From Paenibacillus sp. FSL W8-0426 (lineage in GTDB: Bacteria; Bacillota; Bacilli; Paenibacillales; Paenibacillaceae), in the NCBI RefSeq assembly GCF_037969725.1, contig NZ_CP150203.1:18501-82500 (forward strand): a DNA stretch of 64,000 bases. The letters are read 5' to 3'. The notes below the pieces were generated by a model. It was not told the origin of the DNA and did no database searches. It saw only the letters and a list, made by a program, of their open reading frames with translations. How positions within the stretch are numbered: the first letter of the stretch is position 1; each line of letters opens with the position of its first letter. This document shows, piece after piece, positions 36,052 to 45,200 of this stretch. The position numbers and the translations under genes are program-made.

Positions 36052-36285
36052 GCGTTCTTTGCGATTTTTGCAGCTGCCCAGGCAGTAAATAAGAACATTT
36101 GTCGTCTACCATTTTTTACCGACAGCATTCCATGGCATTCCGCAGGTATTTTGTTTGAATGCTGCATCGCTTGGAACAGAAACGATTCAAAATCAGACAA
36201 TCGCCTCCCTTGGATGGAGGAGCAAAAATCGGCGAAGCAAGCATAGGGACGGGGTTCTGCCGCACCGCGCAATCGCCGAGTCTTT

Positions 36286-36292
36286 TGTCGTA
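36286..36292 (+). promoter_or_regulatory. Spo0A box upstream of the spoIIE promoter
   Basis: TGTCGTA inside TTTTGTCGTAAA, 6 of 7 to TGTCGAA, 26 bases upstream of the -35 element. B. subtilis spoIIE is activated by Spo0A~P bound at this kind of distance. The remaining spacer 36052-36285 holds nothing else I recognise. Confidence 0.5.
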
Positions 36293-36318
36293 AATTTTTT
36301 ATGGCCTGTCCAGTTATT

Positions 36319-36351
36319 GTGACAAACTATGTCTTTCATTCTATCTATAAT
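36319..36351 (+). promoter_or_regulatory. spoIIE promoter, sigma-A with 21-bp spacer
   Basis: GTGACA (36319-36324), 21-base spacer, TATAAT (36346-36351). The abnormal 21-bp spacing is a known feature of the B. subtilis spoIIE promoter, which needs Spo0A~P to be used by sigma-A RNA polymerase. Confidence 0.7.
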
Positions 36352-36401
36352 CGGTACCAATGAGATGGAATTGAAAACATACGAATGGGGTGCCTTGGGA
36401 T

Positions 36402-38906
36402 ATGGAAAAGTGGAATGTCATTCAATTTCCGGGATGGAAAGCAGGGAAAGAACGTACGAAGGCGTGGGAGGATCTGTCCGGAAGAATCAAGCAATGGTTC
36501 AGCTCCCGCAAGGCGGTCCAGTTCGTTGCTGCACGGAAGTGGGTAATGCTGCTCACTGCGATGGGTTTTTTACTCGGGAAGGCGATGATTTTGAATGAAC
36601 TGTCCCCCTTTGCCATCGCGTATTTTGCCGTCATTGCGTTTATGCGGAAAGACTATGTCATCCCTGTGGGCATTGCTTTGCTGGCAGGCAGCTTCTTCGC
36701 GCCCTTCCCGGTTGTGCTGATCGTTGCGGCCGAAATTGCCATTTTCCTGCTGCTCTACAAAGGTTTGTCCACATATGATCGCGCTGAATTATCCTATGCG
36801 CCGGCCATGGTGTTCATGACCACTTTTCTGGTCAAGCTGTTTGCCGTCGTGATCGGCCCTTCGTTCAGCTGGTATGCCATGATGATGCTGACGCTGGATT
36901 CGGTGCTCAGTTTCGTGCTTACCCTTGTGTTCATACAAGCGATTCCACTCTTCACGTTCCGCAAAAAAAAGCTTAACTTGAAAAGCGAGGAGATCCTTTG
37001 CTTGATCATTCTGCTCGCTTCCGTCATGACAGGCGCCGTAGGATGGACGATACAATCTCTCTCCGTGGAACATATGTTATCGCGATACCTAATTTTGATC
37101 TTTGCTTTGGTAGGCGGAGCGCCCTTGGGAGCTTCGGTCGGGGTCATAACCGGCCTGATCTTGAGCCTGGCTGATATGAGCGCCATCTATCAGATGAGTT
37201 TGCTCGCCTTTGCCGGGATGCTGGCCGGGATGCTGCGGGAGGGGAAACGCCCAGGCGTTATACTCGGCATGCTGCTCGGCTCATCTATTCTGTCTATCTA
37301 CCTTGGCGGGCCTAATGACGTAATGAATTCGTTATGGGAAACCTGTGCAGCCATCGCCTTGTTCATACTTACCCCCAAAAGCATTATGGCCGCCATATCC
37401 AGATATGTGCCAGGCACGCAAGACCACACGAAGTCACAGCATGAGTATGCCAAACGCATTCGCGACGTGACGGCAGAGCGGGTTACCCGCTTTTCGCAAG
37501 TGTTCCGCCAGTTGTCCCGAAGCTTCGACCAGATGTCAGGGGCGGGCGAAGCCGTAAAAAATGAGGGTGGTATGGAGCATTTCATGAATGCTGTTGCGGA
37601 GGGCACCTGCGCGTCCTGCTTCAAACGTTCCCAATGCTGGGACGCCAAGTTCATTCAAACCTATAGGTATATGACTGACGTGATGAGTTCGATTGAGGCC
37701 AACCCCGAGATGACGGCAGAGCAGATTCCGGTGGGATGGAACCGGATCTGTGCCAAACCGGAGGAAGTGCTTGAAGTTATGCGTGCCCAATATGGACTGT
37801 ATCAGCATGATTTGCAGTGGAAGCGGCAGATCATGGACAGCCGCCAGCTTGTTGCGGAGCAGTTGTCGGGCGTATCCCAGGTGATGGAGGATCTGGCGAG
37901 GGAGATTCAGCGGGAAAGCGAGGAGATGGTGCAGCAGGAGGAACAAATTCGGGAAGCGCTGGAATCATTCGGCCTGTCGATTCATTCCATCGAGATCATT
38001 AGTCTGGAGGCAGGCAATGTGGAAATTGAAATTGTCCACGCCTACACGCGGGGGTTTGACGAGTGCCGCAAAATGATCGCTCCGCTCATTTCGGAGGTGC
38101 TGGACGAGCACATTGCCGTCCTGCATGAAACGATGACCGATCCTAAACAGGGGCTGGCTACCGTCACCTTCGGGTCGGCCAAAACGTTTGAGATTACGAC
38201 TGGAGTGGCCGCCGCAGCCAAAGGCGGGGATCTGTTTTCCGGCGATAGTTTCAGCACGGTGGAGATGGGGAACGGCACGTTCGCGGTAGCCCTCAGCGAT
38301 GGCATGGGCAATGGTGAGCGGGCACGGATGGAGAGCAGTGCGGCTTTAAATATATTGGAGCAGCTGCTGCAATCCGGGATGGATGAAAAACTGGCGATCA
38401 AATCGGTGAATTCCATTCTGATGCTGCGGTCCCCTGAAGAAATGTATGCTACTGTCGATATGGCGCTCATTGACGAGTATTCGGCCGAAACCACCTTCAT
38501 GAAGATCGGCTCAACGCCGAGTTTCATTAAAAGGGGACACGAGGTCATTCAAGTGTCGGCCAGCAATCTCCCGATCGGCATCATCAAAGATATCGAGGTC
38601 GATCTGGTGACCGTACAGCTCCAGCCCGGCGATATTTTGATCATGATGACAGACGGCATTTATGATGCACCCGGTTATGCCGTGAACAAAGAACTGTGGA
38701 TCAAACGCCTGATTCAGGAGGTGAGCAGCGAAGACCCGCAGGAAGTGGCGGACTGCCTGTTGGAGAGCGTGATCCGATACCAGCAGCATGAGATTTATGA
38801 CGACATGACCGTGATCGTGGCCAAGGTAGAGCACTACCATCCGGAGTGGGCCACATTGCGGGTCCCCGGAATTAGCCGGATGGAACGGCCGCGCACCGTA
38901 AGTTGA
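36402..38906 (+). CDS. spoIIE: Stage II sporulation protein E, PP2C-type phosphatase
   Basis: 834-residue membrane phosphatase. SpoIIE dephosphorylates SpoIIAA to release sigma-F in the forespore and also interacts with FtsZ at the polar septum. About ten membrane segments fill residues 45-330, a regulatory region follows (about 330-590, including CASCFKRSQCW near 407), and the PPM/PP2C domain (about 600-820) has SDGMGNGERA near 632, MLRSPEEMYATVDM, MMTDGIYDAPG near 750 and DDMTVIV. ATG 36402 gives MEKWNVIQFPGW and has GGGGTG 10 bases upstream. It is preceded by a Spo0A-type promoter and followed by yabS and yabT as in B. subtilis. Confidence 0.97.
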   Translation: MEKWNVIQFPGWKAGKERTKAWEDLSGRIKQWFSSRKAVQFVAARKWVMLLTAMGFLLGKAMILNELSPFAIAYFAVIAFMRKDYVIPVGIALLAGSFFAPFPVVLIVAAEIAIFLLLYKGLSTYDRAELSYAPAMVFMTTFLVKLFAVVIGPSFSWYAMMMLTLDSVLSFVLTLVFIQAIPLFTFRKKKLNLKSEEILCLIILLASVMTGAVGWTIQSLSVEHMLSRYLILIFALVGGAPLGASVGVITGLILSLADMSAIYQMSLLAFAGMLAGMLREGKRPGVILGMLLGSSILSIYLGGPNDVMNSLWETCAAIALFILTPKSIMAAISRYVPGTQDHTKSQHEYAKRIRDVTAERVTRFSQVFRQLSRSFDQMSGAGEAVKNEGGMEHFMNAVAEGTCASCFKRSQCWDAKFIQTYRYMTDVMSSIEANPEMTAEQIPVGWNRICAKPEEVLEVMRAQYGLYQHDLQWKRQIMDSRQLVAEQLSGVSQVMEDLAREIQRESEEMVQQEEQIREALESFGLSIHSIEIISLEAGNVEIEIVHAYTRGFDECRKMIAPLISEVLDEHIAVLHETMTDPKQGLATVTFGSAKTFEITTGVAAAAKGGDLFSGDSFSTVEMGNGTFAVALSDGMGNGERARMESSAALNILEQLLQSGMDEKLAIKSVNSILMLRSPEEMYATVDMALIDEYSAETTFMKIGSTPSFIKRGHEVIQVSASNLPIGIIKDIEVDLVTVQLQPGDILIMMTDGIYDAPGYAVNKELWIKRLIQEVSSEDPQEVADCLLESVIRYQQHEIYDDMTVIVAKVEHYHPEWATLRVPGISRMERPRTVS

Positions 38907-38930
38907 AGCCCGTTCCCTCTTGTTTGAAAT

Positions 38931-38968
38931 CTCTTCAATCTGGCAATGCTAGTCATAGAATTGAAGAG
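38931..38968. repeat. Inverted repeat overlapping a candidate sigma-E promoter of yabS
   Basis: CTCTTCAAT (38931-38939) and ATTGAAGAG (38960-38968) form a perfect 9-bp inverted repeat, 20 bases apart. Between and overlapping them is CATAGAAT (38954-38961), 7 of 8 to the sigma-E -10 CATACAnT, about 30 bases before the yabS ATG. The arms fall at the -35 region and the start site. It may be an operator, or a weak terminator of spoIIE lacking a T run. Confidence 0.45.
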
Positions 38969-38990
38969 TAACGAAACGGAGGGATACCGG

Positions 38991-39743
38991 ATGAAGCAAA
39001 TTCTATTGATTACCGACGGTTGTTCCAATGTGGGCACAAGCCCTGTGCTTGCTGCGGCTGAGGCGCATGAAGAAGGCATAACTGTGAATGTGGTCGGGGT
39101 TATCGATTATGGCACGATTGGAGAACTCGGAAGCCGAGAAATCGAAGACATTGCCAGAGCAGGAGGAGGGATCAGTCAGATCGTGGGCACCAGACAGCTG
39201 GCCCAAACGATGCAGATGATGACCAGAAAAACGGTGGTACAGACGATCCAACAGGCCGTTAACCGCGAGCTCACGCAGATTTTCGGAGAAAACTCGCCTA
39301 AAAGCGTGACCGATCTTGCGCCTGCGCAGCGGGCGCAGGTTGTTGAAGTTATGGATAACATGACGGAAACCGCTCCGCTGCAGGTTGTGCTGCTGATCGA
39401 CGTCAGTGCAAGCATGAAGCCCAAGCTGCCTGCCGTGGAAGAAGGCATCCGCGACTTGATGCTAAGCTTGCAGGCGAGGGTTGGAAAGAGCCGGCTTGCG
39501 GTATTTCACTTTCCCGGCCGGCACAGCGGTGAAGAGGCCGTGATGGATATAGACTGGACGGACGATCCTGGCAGCGTGAAGTCGCTGTTTGGACGTCTGC
39601 AAATGAAAGGCGCGACGCCCACGGGACCCGCGATTCAGAGGGTGATTGATTTTTATCGTTATGGTACACTGGAGGAACAGCAGGAAATAGAAGGGAACTA
39701 TCGCATTGAAAGAGAAGGGATGCTCGGTGACAACGTTGTCTGA
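38991..39743 (+). CDS. yabS: YabS, VWA-type protein with apparently permuted motif order
   Basis: 250-residue cytoplasmic protein of the YabS family. The metal-ion (MIDAS) motifs of a von Willebrand A domain are present, but in unusual order. TDG (Asp9) and the strand-helix-strand that normally form the second half come first (residues 1-60, LLITDGCSN through GITVNVVGVID). The DVSAS motif (137-141) and the threonine of GATPTGPA (Thr209 or Thr211) that normally start the domain come last. The middle (about 65-125) is helical. GGAGGG precedes the ATG. It overlaps the kinase gene yabT by 17 bases. The function is unknown; in B. subtilis it is a sporulation-time gene. Confidence 0.85.
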   Translation: MKQILLITDGCSNVGTSPVLAAAEAHEEGITVNVVGVIDYGTIGELGSREIEDIARAGGGISQIVGTRQLAQTMQMMTRKTVVQTIQQAVNRELTQIFGENSPKSVTDLAPAQRAQVVEVMDNMTETAPLQVVLLIDVSASMKPKLPAVEEGIRDLMLSLQARVGKSRLAVFHFPGRHSGEEAVMDIDWTDDPGSVKSLFGRLQMKGATPTGPAIQRVIDFYRYGTLEEQQEIEGNYRIEREGMLGDNVV

Positions 39744-40674
39744 TGCTTCTTTCCCGCCGGGCACCGTCATTACGGGAAAATGGAATCGAAGCCGTTATAC
39801 CGTCCGGAAGCTGCTGGGCAAGGGGGCCAACGGCATCGTTTTTCTTGTCCAGCGGCGGGAAAACGGGAAACATTATGCACTCAAAATGGGGTTCGATCCG
39901 GTAGATCTGCAATCGGAAGTCAACGTGCTCAAATCGTTTCAACTGCAACGCAAGCACGAGGCCTTGCAACAGAGCGGCATTCCTTCTTATTTAAAAGAGG
40001 TTGACGATTACTCCGTTGAGGGACGGGATATCCCCTTCTACGTGATGCGTTACGTTCGCGGCGAGGCATTTCATCACTTTATAAGGCGCCAGGGAACGGA
40101 GTGGACAATCGTTGTCGGTCTGCGGTTGCTGCAGAAGCTGTCCCAACTGCATCAGGCCGGATGGGTGTTCGGAGACCTCAAACCGCAGAACGTGCTCGTA
40201 ACCGATTACGGCCAAGTCGAACTGATTGATTACGGCGGTGTAACATCGATGGGGCGCAGCGTCAAACAATTTACCGAATGGTATGATCGCGGATTCTGGA
40301 ATGCAGGGAGCCGTGCTGCTGACGGGACTTATGATATTTTTGCATTTGCTTTATTGCTTATTCATGTGTTGGAGGGAGAAGAATTAAAAAGGCTGGCAGC
40401 AGAGGGGTTGCCGCAATTGCGGAGCGTCAATCAACTCGTTGCCCTGGTCATGCGCAGCGAGCGGATGAAGCCGCTCCAGAGCTGGACGGTCCAAGCCTTG
40501 CGGGGACAGTTCACCGATGCGGAGCAAGCGATTCGCGGCTGGAAAGAGATGATGGCGCGGCCGTCCAAGCTCCGCCGTTCGTCCAGAGGTGCGACGCCGG
40601 GCTGGCTTAAAAGCGCATTTGCCATTTCTATCATTATACTTATTGTGGCGCTCATCTATGCACTCCTGAACTGA
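39727..40674 (+). CDS. yabT: Membrane-anchored serine/threonine kinase YabT (PrkD-like)
   Basis: 315-residue Hanks-type protein kinase without extracellular sensor. The glycine loop GKGANGIVF is near 27 and the ATP lysine is in YALKMG near 50. The catalytic loop is GDLKPQN (Asp150), with GD replacing HRD. The DFG equivalent is DYG (168-170). A C-terminal membrane segment (about 292-314) follows a basic juxtamembrane region, so it is a tail-anchored protein with the kinase inside. In B. subtilis YabT is a DNA-activated kinase acting on RecA and other proteins during spore development. I prefer GTG 39727, after GAAGGG; it overlaps yabS by 17 bases, so coupling is likely. Confidence 0.92.
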   Translation: MTTLSDASFPPGTVITGKWNRSRYTVRKLLGKGANGIVFLVQRRENGKHYALKMGFDPVDLQSEVNVLKSFQLQRKHEALQQSGIPSYLKEVDDYSVEGRDIPFYVMRYVRGEAFHHFIRRQGTEWTIVVGLRLLQKLSQLHQAGWVFGDLKPQNVLVTDYGQVELIDYGGVTSMGRSVKQFTEWYDRGFWNAGSRAADGTYDIFAFALLLIHVLEGEELKRLAAEGLPQLRSVNQLVALVMRSERMKPLQSWTVQALRGQFTDAEQAIRGWKEMMARPSKLRRSSRGATPGWLKSAFAISIIILIVALIYALLN

Positions 40675-40719
40675 CTGATGCGAGTGCATATACATAACGC
40701 AAGGAAAGAGGAAGCAGGG

Positions 40720-42159
40720 ATGGAAGCTTTAGGCTGGGACATGTTGGTGAAGACTGTGATGGAAGCAGCAGAAGAGCATCGGTTATGGGTTTCCGGGGAT
40801 CGGATCGTCGTTGCGGTGTCCGGCGGACCGGACTCGGTGGCCTTTTTGCATATCATGCATGAAATCAGCACCCGCCATACGCCCCTTGAACTGATCTGTG
40901 CACATGTGCATCACGGGTTCCGAAAAGCATCGGACCAGGAAGCCGAGATGGTCAAAGAATTGGCGGGTCGGTTAGGGATTGCCTTCGAGTGGATCAAAGC
41001 CGATATTCCTTCATATATGAAGCTTACAGGCTTGGGTTCGCAGGAAGCTGCACGCGACCGTCGCTATGCCTTTTTGCATGAGGTCGCACGCAAATACGAT
41101 GCATCCAGCATTGCGCTGGCTCACCATGCCGATGACCAGGCGGAGACGGTTTTGCTTCATTTATTGCGCGGCTCCGGGCTTTCAGGCCTGGCCGGCATGA
41201 GGTTTAAACGTCGCGAAAAAAATGTGGAACTAATTCGGCCATGCCTTCGTATAAACAAGACGGACCTTGTAGAAGCTTGTAATACACAAGGTTTCCCGTA
41301 TGTGAACGACGAGTCGAACACCAACCGAAAATATACACGGAATGCCATCCGTCTGGATGTGCTCCCTTTCTTGGAGCAATTTAACGGACAGATCACGCCG
41401 TCTTTGAATCGTCTTGCCGAAATCGTGGGCGATGAAGACGAATTCATGGGGCAGGGTGCACTCGACGCATACAGCTGTCTAGTGCAGAAGAACGGCGGAA
41501 GGCAGACCTTTGAGTTGCCTTCCTTTTTGAAGTTACATGTCGCTTTACAACGGAGGTTGATTAAACTAATATTGAATTATCTGCCTTTGGACAGTGATTT
41601 TGTCGACTTTACCCGGATCGAAACCATTCGGCGCAAGGTCACGGAGAACGATTCGACGACCTGGAGTCTGGATCTGGGACAAACCTTTGTCTGTACTCGG
41701 GAATACGACAATATTTCCTTTGGCGTACGGAATGAAGTACAGGATCAATCTTATGAGTATCGTCTCGAGCGATGGAGCGGAGTTTGCGAGCTTTCGCTCA
41801 TGGAGATTAATCGTCAACTGCGGTTATTCCCCCTGAGCCCCAAGGACTACCTTGCACCCGAATCGGCTGACGTGGCCGCATTTGATGCGGACGAACTGAT
41901 CATGCCGCTCGTTGTGCGTTCACGGTTACCTGGAGATACCATGAAGGTCATGGGATTAAACGGAAGCAAAAAGGTGAAAAATATTTTCATCGACGAAAAG
42001 GTACCTCCCTCTGTCCGACCACGCATTCCTGTGGTATGTGACGGTGCTGGCAACATTATTTGGTTGCCGGGCGTGCGCCGGTCCAGTCTGGCTCCGGTGA
42101 AGGAGGATACTTCTGCCATTCTGTACATGACTGTAGGCGATTCAGCGATTCAGGGGTAG
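40720..42159 (+). CDS. tilS: tRNA(Ile)-lysidine synthase
   Basis: 479-residue PP-loop ATPase that converts C34 of the CAU-anticodon tRNA(Ile2) to lysidine, an essential modification that prevents misreading of AUG. The PP-loop VAVSGGPDSVAFLH is near 30, HVHHGFR near 66, ALAHHADDQAETVLLHLLRG near 130 and RPCLRINKTDL near 180; the C-terminal tRNA-binding domain extends to the end with PGDTMKVMGLNGSKKVKN near 407. ATG 40720 has AAAGAGG upstream; an earlier ATG at 40678 is less well supported. It is followed by hprT and ftsH, the conserved order. Confidence 0.95.
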   Translation: MEALGWDMLVKTVMEAAEEHRLWVSGDRIVVAVSGGPDSVAFLHIMHEISTRHTPLELICAHVHHGFRKASDQEAEMVKELAGRLGIAFEWIKADIPSYMKLTGLGSQEAARDRRYAFLHEVARKYDASSIALAHHADDQAETVLLHLLRGSGLSGLAGMRFKRREKNVELIRPCLRINKTDLVEACNTQGFPYVNDESNTNRKYTRNAIRLDVLPFLEQFNGQITPSLNRLAEIVGDEDEFMGQGALDAYSCLVQKNGGRQTFELPSFLKLHVALQRRLIKLILNYLPLDSDFVDFTRIETIRRKVTENDSTTWSLDLGQTFVCTREYDNISFGVRNEVQDQSYEYRLERWSGVCELSLMEINRQLRLFPLSPKDYLAPESADVAAFDADELIMPLVVRSRLPGDTMKVMGLNGSKKVKNIFIDEKVPPSVRPRIPVVCDGAGNIIWLPGVRRSSLAPVKEDTSAILYMTVGDSAIQG

Positions 42160-42211
42160 TGGTTATGGTTCAGGTAAGGCTTTCATAGTATAACTTAGGA
42201 GGTTCACGCAG

Positions 42212-42751
42212 TTGCAGAACGACATTCAGGAAGTATTGATCAGCGAGGAAGAGATTCAAAACAAGGTGAAGGAACTTGGTGCAGTATTGAGCGCCGAATA
42301 TGCAGGTCGCAATCCTTTGGTCATTTGCGTGCTCAAAGGTGCGTTTATATTTATGGCTGATTTGGTTAAAAACATTACTGTACCCGTGGAGATGGATTTC
42401 ATGGCGGTATCCAGCTACGGCGCTTCAACCAAATCGTCCGGCGTTGTCAAAATCATCAAGGATTTGGACGTATCCGTCGATGGACGCGAGGTCCTGATTG
42501 TTGAAGATATCATCGACAGCGGACTTACGCTCAGTTATTTAATCGAACTGCTGCAAGGCCGCGGAGCCAAATCGGTTCGCGTAGTGACACTCTTTGACAA
42601 GCCGTCCGGCCGCAAGGTCGAGCTGGAAGCGCATTATACGGGCTTTGACATTCCGGATGCCTTTATTGTTGGTTACGGTCTGGATTACGCCGAGAAGTAT
42701 CGGAACCTCCCTTATATCGGGATCTTGAAACCAGAGGTTTACACCAGTTAA
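42212..42751 (+). CDS. hprT: Hypoxanthine-guanine phosphoribosyltransferase
   Basis: 179-residue purine salvage enzyme that joins hypoxanthine or guanine to PRPP, giving IMP or GMP. The PRPP loop [14 protein letters not shown] is near 95, the SSYG motif near 69, and the C-terminal purine-binding region [19 protein letters not shown] near 150. It starts with TTG 42212, 9 bases after AGGAGG. B. subtilis has the same tilS-hprT-ftsH order. Confidence 0.96.
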   Translation: MQNDIQEVLISEEEIQNKVKELGAVLSAEYAGRNPLVICVLKGAFIFMADLVKNITVPVEMDFMAVSSYGASTKSSGVVKIIKDLDVSVDGREVLIVEDIIDSGLTLSYLIELLQGRGAKSVRVVTLFDKPSGRKVELEAHYTGFDIPDAFIVGYGLDYAEKYRNLPYIGILKPEVYTS

Positions 42752-42792
42752 TCTGTGCTGGACCCCAGCCCCGAGCGGCTTTTTTGCTTCTG

Positions 42793-42822
42793 TTGAGAAG
42801 CCATATCGGGCTATGTTAAAAT
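42793..42822 (+). promoter_or_regulatory. Candidate sigma-A promoter of ftsH
   Basis: TTGAGA (42793-42798), 18-base spacer, TAAAAT (42817-42822). It would start transcription about 25 bases before the ftsH ATG. A weak AGCC/GGCT hairpin with T run precedes it (42764-42786). Confidence 0.5.
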
Positions 42823-42851
42823 AAATAAAGTGTCTCGAGAGGAGGTAGGGG

Positions 42852-44900
42852 ATGAATCGGTTCATCCGGAATTCTGGTTTTTATTTGATTCTTTTTTTAG
42901 TTGTGGTGGGCATAGTCCAATTCGTCAGCAATGGCGGCGAAGCCACCGATAATCCTAGATATGATCAGTTGCGTTCGGCGATTCAGGCCGATAACGTCAA
43001 AGATTTGACGGTTCAGTTCGATGGACAGTCATTTCTGGTAACCGGTCATTACAGAACCAAGCCAGCAGAAGCCAAATCAGAAAATTTCTCGACGTACATT
43101 CCTCCTACAGACGAAGCGATTGGGGAGCTTGTAAAGGCAAGCGAAACCAATAATTTCGAGTTTAATCAGGAGCCCATGAGAGGTGACAGCATTTGGTTGA
43201 CATTGCTGACCTCCTTTATTCCTTTGATCATTATGTTCCTCCTGTTCTTCTTCCTGTTTAATCAGGCTCAAGGCGGCGGCGGTAAAGTAATGAACTTTGG
43301 TAAAAGCCGTGCCCGTCTCTACAATGAAGAGAAGAAACGGGTCACGTTCGAAGATGTTGCCGGTGCGGACGAAGAGAAGCAGGAGCTTGTCGAGGTCGTT
43401 GACTTCCTCAAGGATCCTCGCAAGTTTGCGGCTGTCGGCGCACGGATTCCGAAAGGCGTATTGCTTGTAGGTCCTCCGGGTACGGGTAAAACTTTGCTTG
43501 CGCGTGCCGTAGCGGGTGAAGCAGGAGTGCCGTTCTTCAGCATTTCCGGTTCCGATTTCGTGGAAATGTTCGTCGGTGTCGGTGCTTCCCGTGTACGCGA
43601 TTTGTTTGAAAATGCAAAGAAAAACGCACCATGTATCATCTTCATTGACGAGATTGATGCCGTGGGACGTCAACGTGGTGCCGGACTTGGCGGCGGTCAC
43701 GATGAACGTGAGCAGACGCTGAACCAGTTGCTCGTTGAGATGGACGGTTTCGGGGCGAACGAAGGCATCATTATCGTTGCCGCAACCAACCGTGCAGACA
43801 TTCTCGACCCGGCGTTGCTGCGTCCAGGCCGCTTCGACCGTCAAATTACGGTAGATCGTCCGGATGTTAAAGGCCGTGAAGCTGTACTGAAAGTACATTC
43901 CCGTAACAAACCGCTCACCAAAGATGTGAAGCTGGATGTGATCGCGAAGCGTACAACCGGATTCTCCGGTGCGGATCTGGAAAATCTCCTGAACGAAGCG
44001 GCATTGCTTGCGGCACGCCGTAATCGTAGAGATATTTCGATGCGTGAGGTAGATGAAGCGATTGACCGTGTCATCGTGGGTACGGAGAAGAAAAGCCGTG
44101 TCATCAGTGATCGCGAGAAACGCATCGTTGCTTACCACGAAGCGGGTCATACCATCGTAGGTTATTTCCTGGAACATGCCGATATGGTACATAAAGTGAC
44201 CATTATACCGCGTGGACGCGCGGGTGGATACGTCATCATGTTGCCAAAAGAGGATCGCATGCTCGTCACCAAGCAAGAGCTTCTGGACAAAGTTACGGGT
44301 CTCCTGGGGGGCCGTGTAGCAGAGGAATTGTTCATCGGCGAGATTGGTACTGGCGCATATAGCGACTTCCAGCAAGCAACAGGTATTGTTCGCAGCATGG
44401 TAATGGAGTACGGTATGAGCGAGAAATTGGGACCAATGCAATTCGGCAGCTCGCAAGGGCAAGTGTTCCTTGGTCGCGATATCGGTCACGAACAAAACTA
44501 CTCGGATTCCATCGCTTATGAGATCGATCAGGAGATGCAGCGTTTCATCACGGAATGTTATGAGAAATGTAAAGACCTGCTCGTGAAACATTCGAAGGAA
44601 GTTCACCTGATTGCACAAACGTTGCTGGAAGAAGAAACCCTGGAGATGGAACAAATCAAGCAATTGATTGAAACAGGATCCCTGGGCAATAAAGCTGCCA
44701 GCGACAATGGCAATGAAGGTACACCTAATGAAAGCGGCGAGGCAATCATTGATAATATCGGTGATGTGCGCGTTCGTATTCAAGGCAAGGATGATGTAGT
44801 GCCTGAGACACCAGCCGGAGATGTTCCCAACGAAGCTCCGAACCTGGATAAAGGCGATAGCACCGATCCAAGCGATGGTGGTTCGAAGCCGACATCCTAA
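42852..44900 (+). CDS. ftsH: ATP-dependent zinc metalloprotease FtsH
   Basis: 682-residue hexameric membrane AAA+ protease that degrades misfolded membrane and regulatory proteins. Membrane segments are at about 6-25 and 113-138; between them is the extracytoplasmic domain. The AAA+ module has Walker A GPPGTGKT (207-214), Walker [16 protein letters not shown] near 265, and the second region of homology [11 protein letters not shown]. The zinc-binding HEAGH is at 429-433. The C-terminal 70 residues are acidic, Gly/Pro/Asn-rich and probably disordered, a longer tail than in B. subtilis FtsH (637). GGAGG stands before the ATG. It is followed by a strong terminator. Confidence 0.97.
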   Translation: MNRFIRNSGFYLILFLVVVGIVQFVSNGGEATDNPRYDQLRSAIQADNVKDLTVQFDGQSFLVTGHYRTKPAEAKSENFSTYIPPTDEAIGELVKASETNNFEFNQEPMRGDSIWLTLLTSFIPLIIMFLLFFFLFNQAQGGGGKVMNFGKSRARLYNEEKKRVTFEDVAGADEEKQELVEVVDFLKDPRKFAAVGARIPKGVLLVGPPGTGKTLLARAVAGEAGVPFFSISGSDFVEMFVGVGASRVRDLFENAKKNAPCIIFIDEIDAVGRQRGAGLGGGHDEREQTLNQLLVEMDGFGANEGIIIVAATNRADILDPALLRPGRFDRQITVDRPDVKGREAVLKVHSRNKPLTKDVKLDVIAKRTTGFSGADLENLLNEAALLAARRNRRDISMREVDEAIDRVIVGTEKKSRVISDREKRIVAYHEAGHTIVGYFLEHADMVHKVTIIPRGRAGGYVIMLPKEDRMLVTKQELLDKVTGLLGGRVAEELFIGEIGTGAYSDFQQATGIVRSMVMEYGMSEKLGPMQFGSSQGQVFLGRDIGHEQNYSDSIAYEIDQEMQRFITECYEKCKDLLVKHSKEVHLIAQTLLEEETLEMEQIKQLIETGSLGNKAASDNGNEGTPNESGEAIIDNIGDVRVRIQGKDDVVPETPAGDVPNEAPNLDKGDSTDPSDGGSKPTS

Positions 44901-44934
44901 GCATAATCATAACCGCTCGTTGTTAGCGCGGATT

Positions 44935-44965
44935 AAAAAGAGAGCCTTCCGGCTCTCTTTTTTTT
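44935..44965 (+). terminator. Terminator after ftsH
   Basis: AAAAAGAGAGCC, loop TTCC, GGCTCTCTTTTTTTT; perfect stem. Confidence 0.93.
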
Positions 44966-45068
44966 GCAAAAATACATGAATGGATCAAGATAACGCAAAT
45001 GGAGAGCTAGGACGCGAACCGGGCAGGAAATGGGCCGATACGTGGCAATTCTGTGGCGTTTTCATTAA

Positions 45069-45097
45069 TTGACAGACTCGTGAACGTTGTGTACATT
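45069..45097 (+). promoter_or_regulatory. Candidate promoter of the nadABC operon
   Basis: TTGACA (45069-45074), 17-base spacer, TACATT (45092-45097). The -35 is perfect, the -10 is 4 of 6. The first arm of the inverted repeat at 45086-45094 overlaps its spacer and -10. Confidence 0.6.
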
Positions 45098-45160
45098 AGG
45101 TGTTAAACCGCTTGTGATTCGTTTCTCAAGCGAAAATTACGGTACACAACCTTATACAAC
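45086..45160. promoter_or_regulatory. Repeat-rich candidate operator of nadABC
   Basis: GTTGTGTAC (45086-45094) is repeated inverted as GTACACAAC (45142-45150). A third copy, TTATACAAC (45152-45160), follows the second at exactly 10 bp in direct orientation. The first arm overlaps the promoter. Downstream, ACAGCGC-TAT-GCGCTGT (45161-45177) forms a perfect small hairpin just before the RBS of nadA. A niacin-responsive repressor (NadR/NiaR, YrxA) regulates NAD synthesis in Bacillus and is the most likely ligand; I could not match these sites to a known consensus. Confidence 0.5.
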
Positions 45161-45200
45161 ACAGCGCTATGCGCTGTCCTGATAAAGGAGAGGATCGCAG

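Noticed and set aside
36052..36401. tRNA genes between yabR and spoIIE
   Set aside because: B. subtilis has tRNA genes in this interval, so I looked for acceptor/T-arm patterns such as GGTTCRA; none fits here.
43077..44783. 568-codon minus-strand frame opposite ftsH
   Set aside because: It is fully antisense to FtsH and arises from the codon structure of the conserved gene; no RBS or domain supports it.
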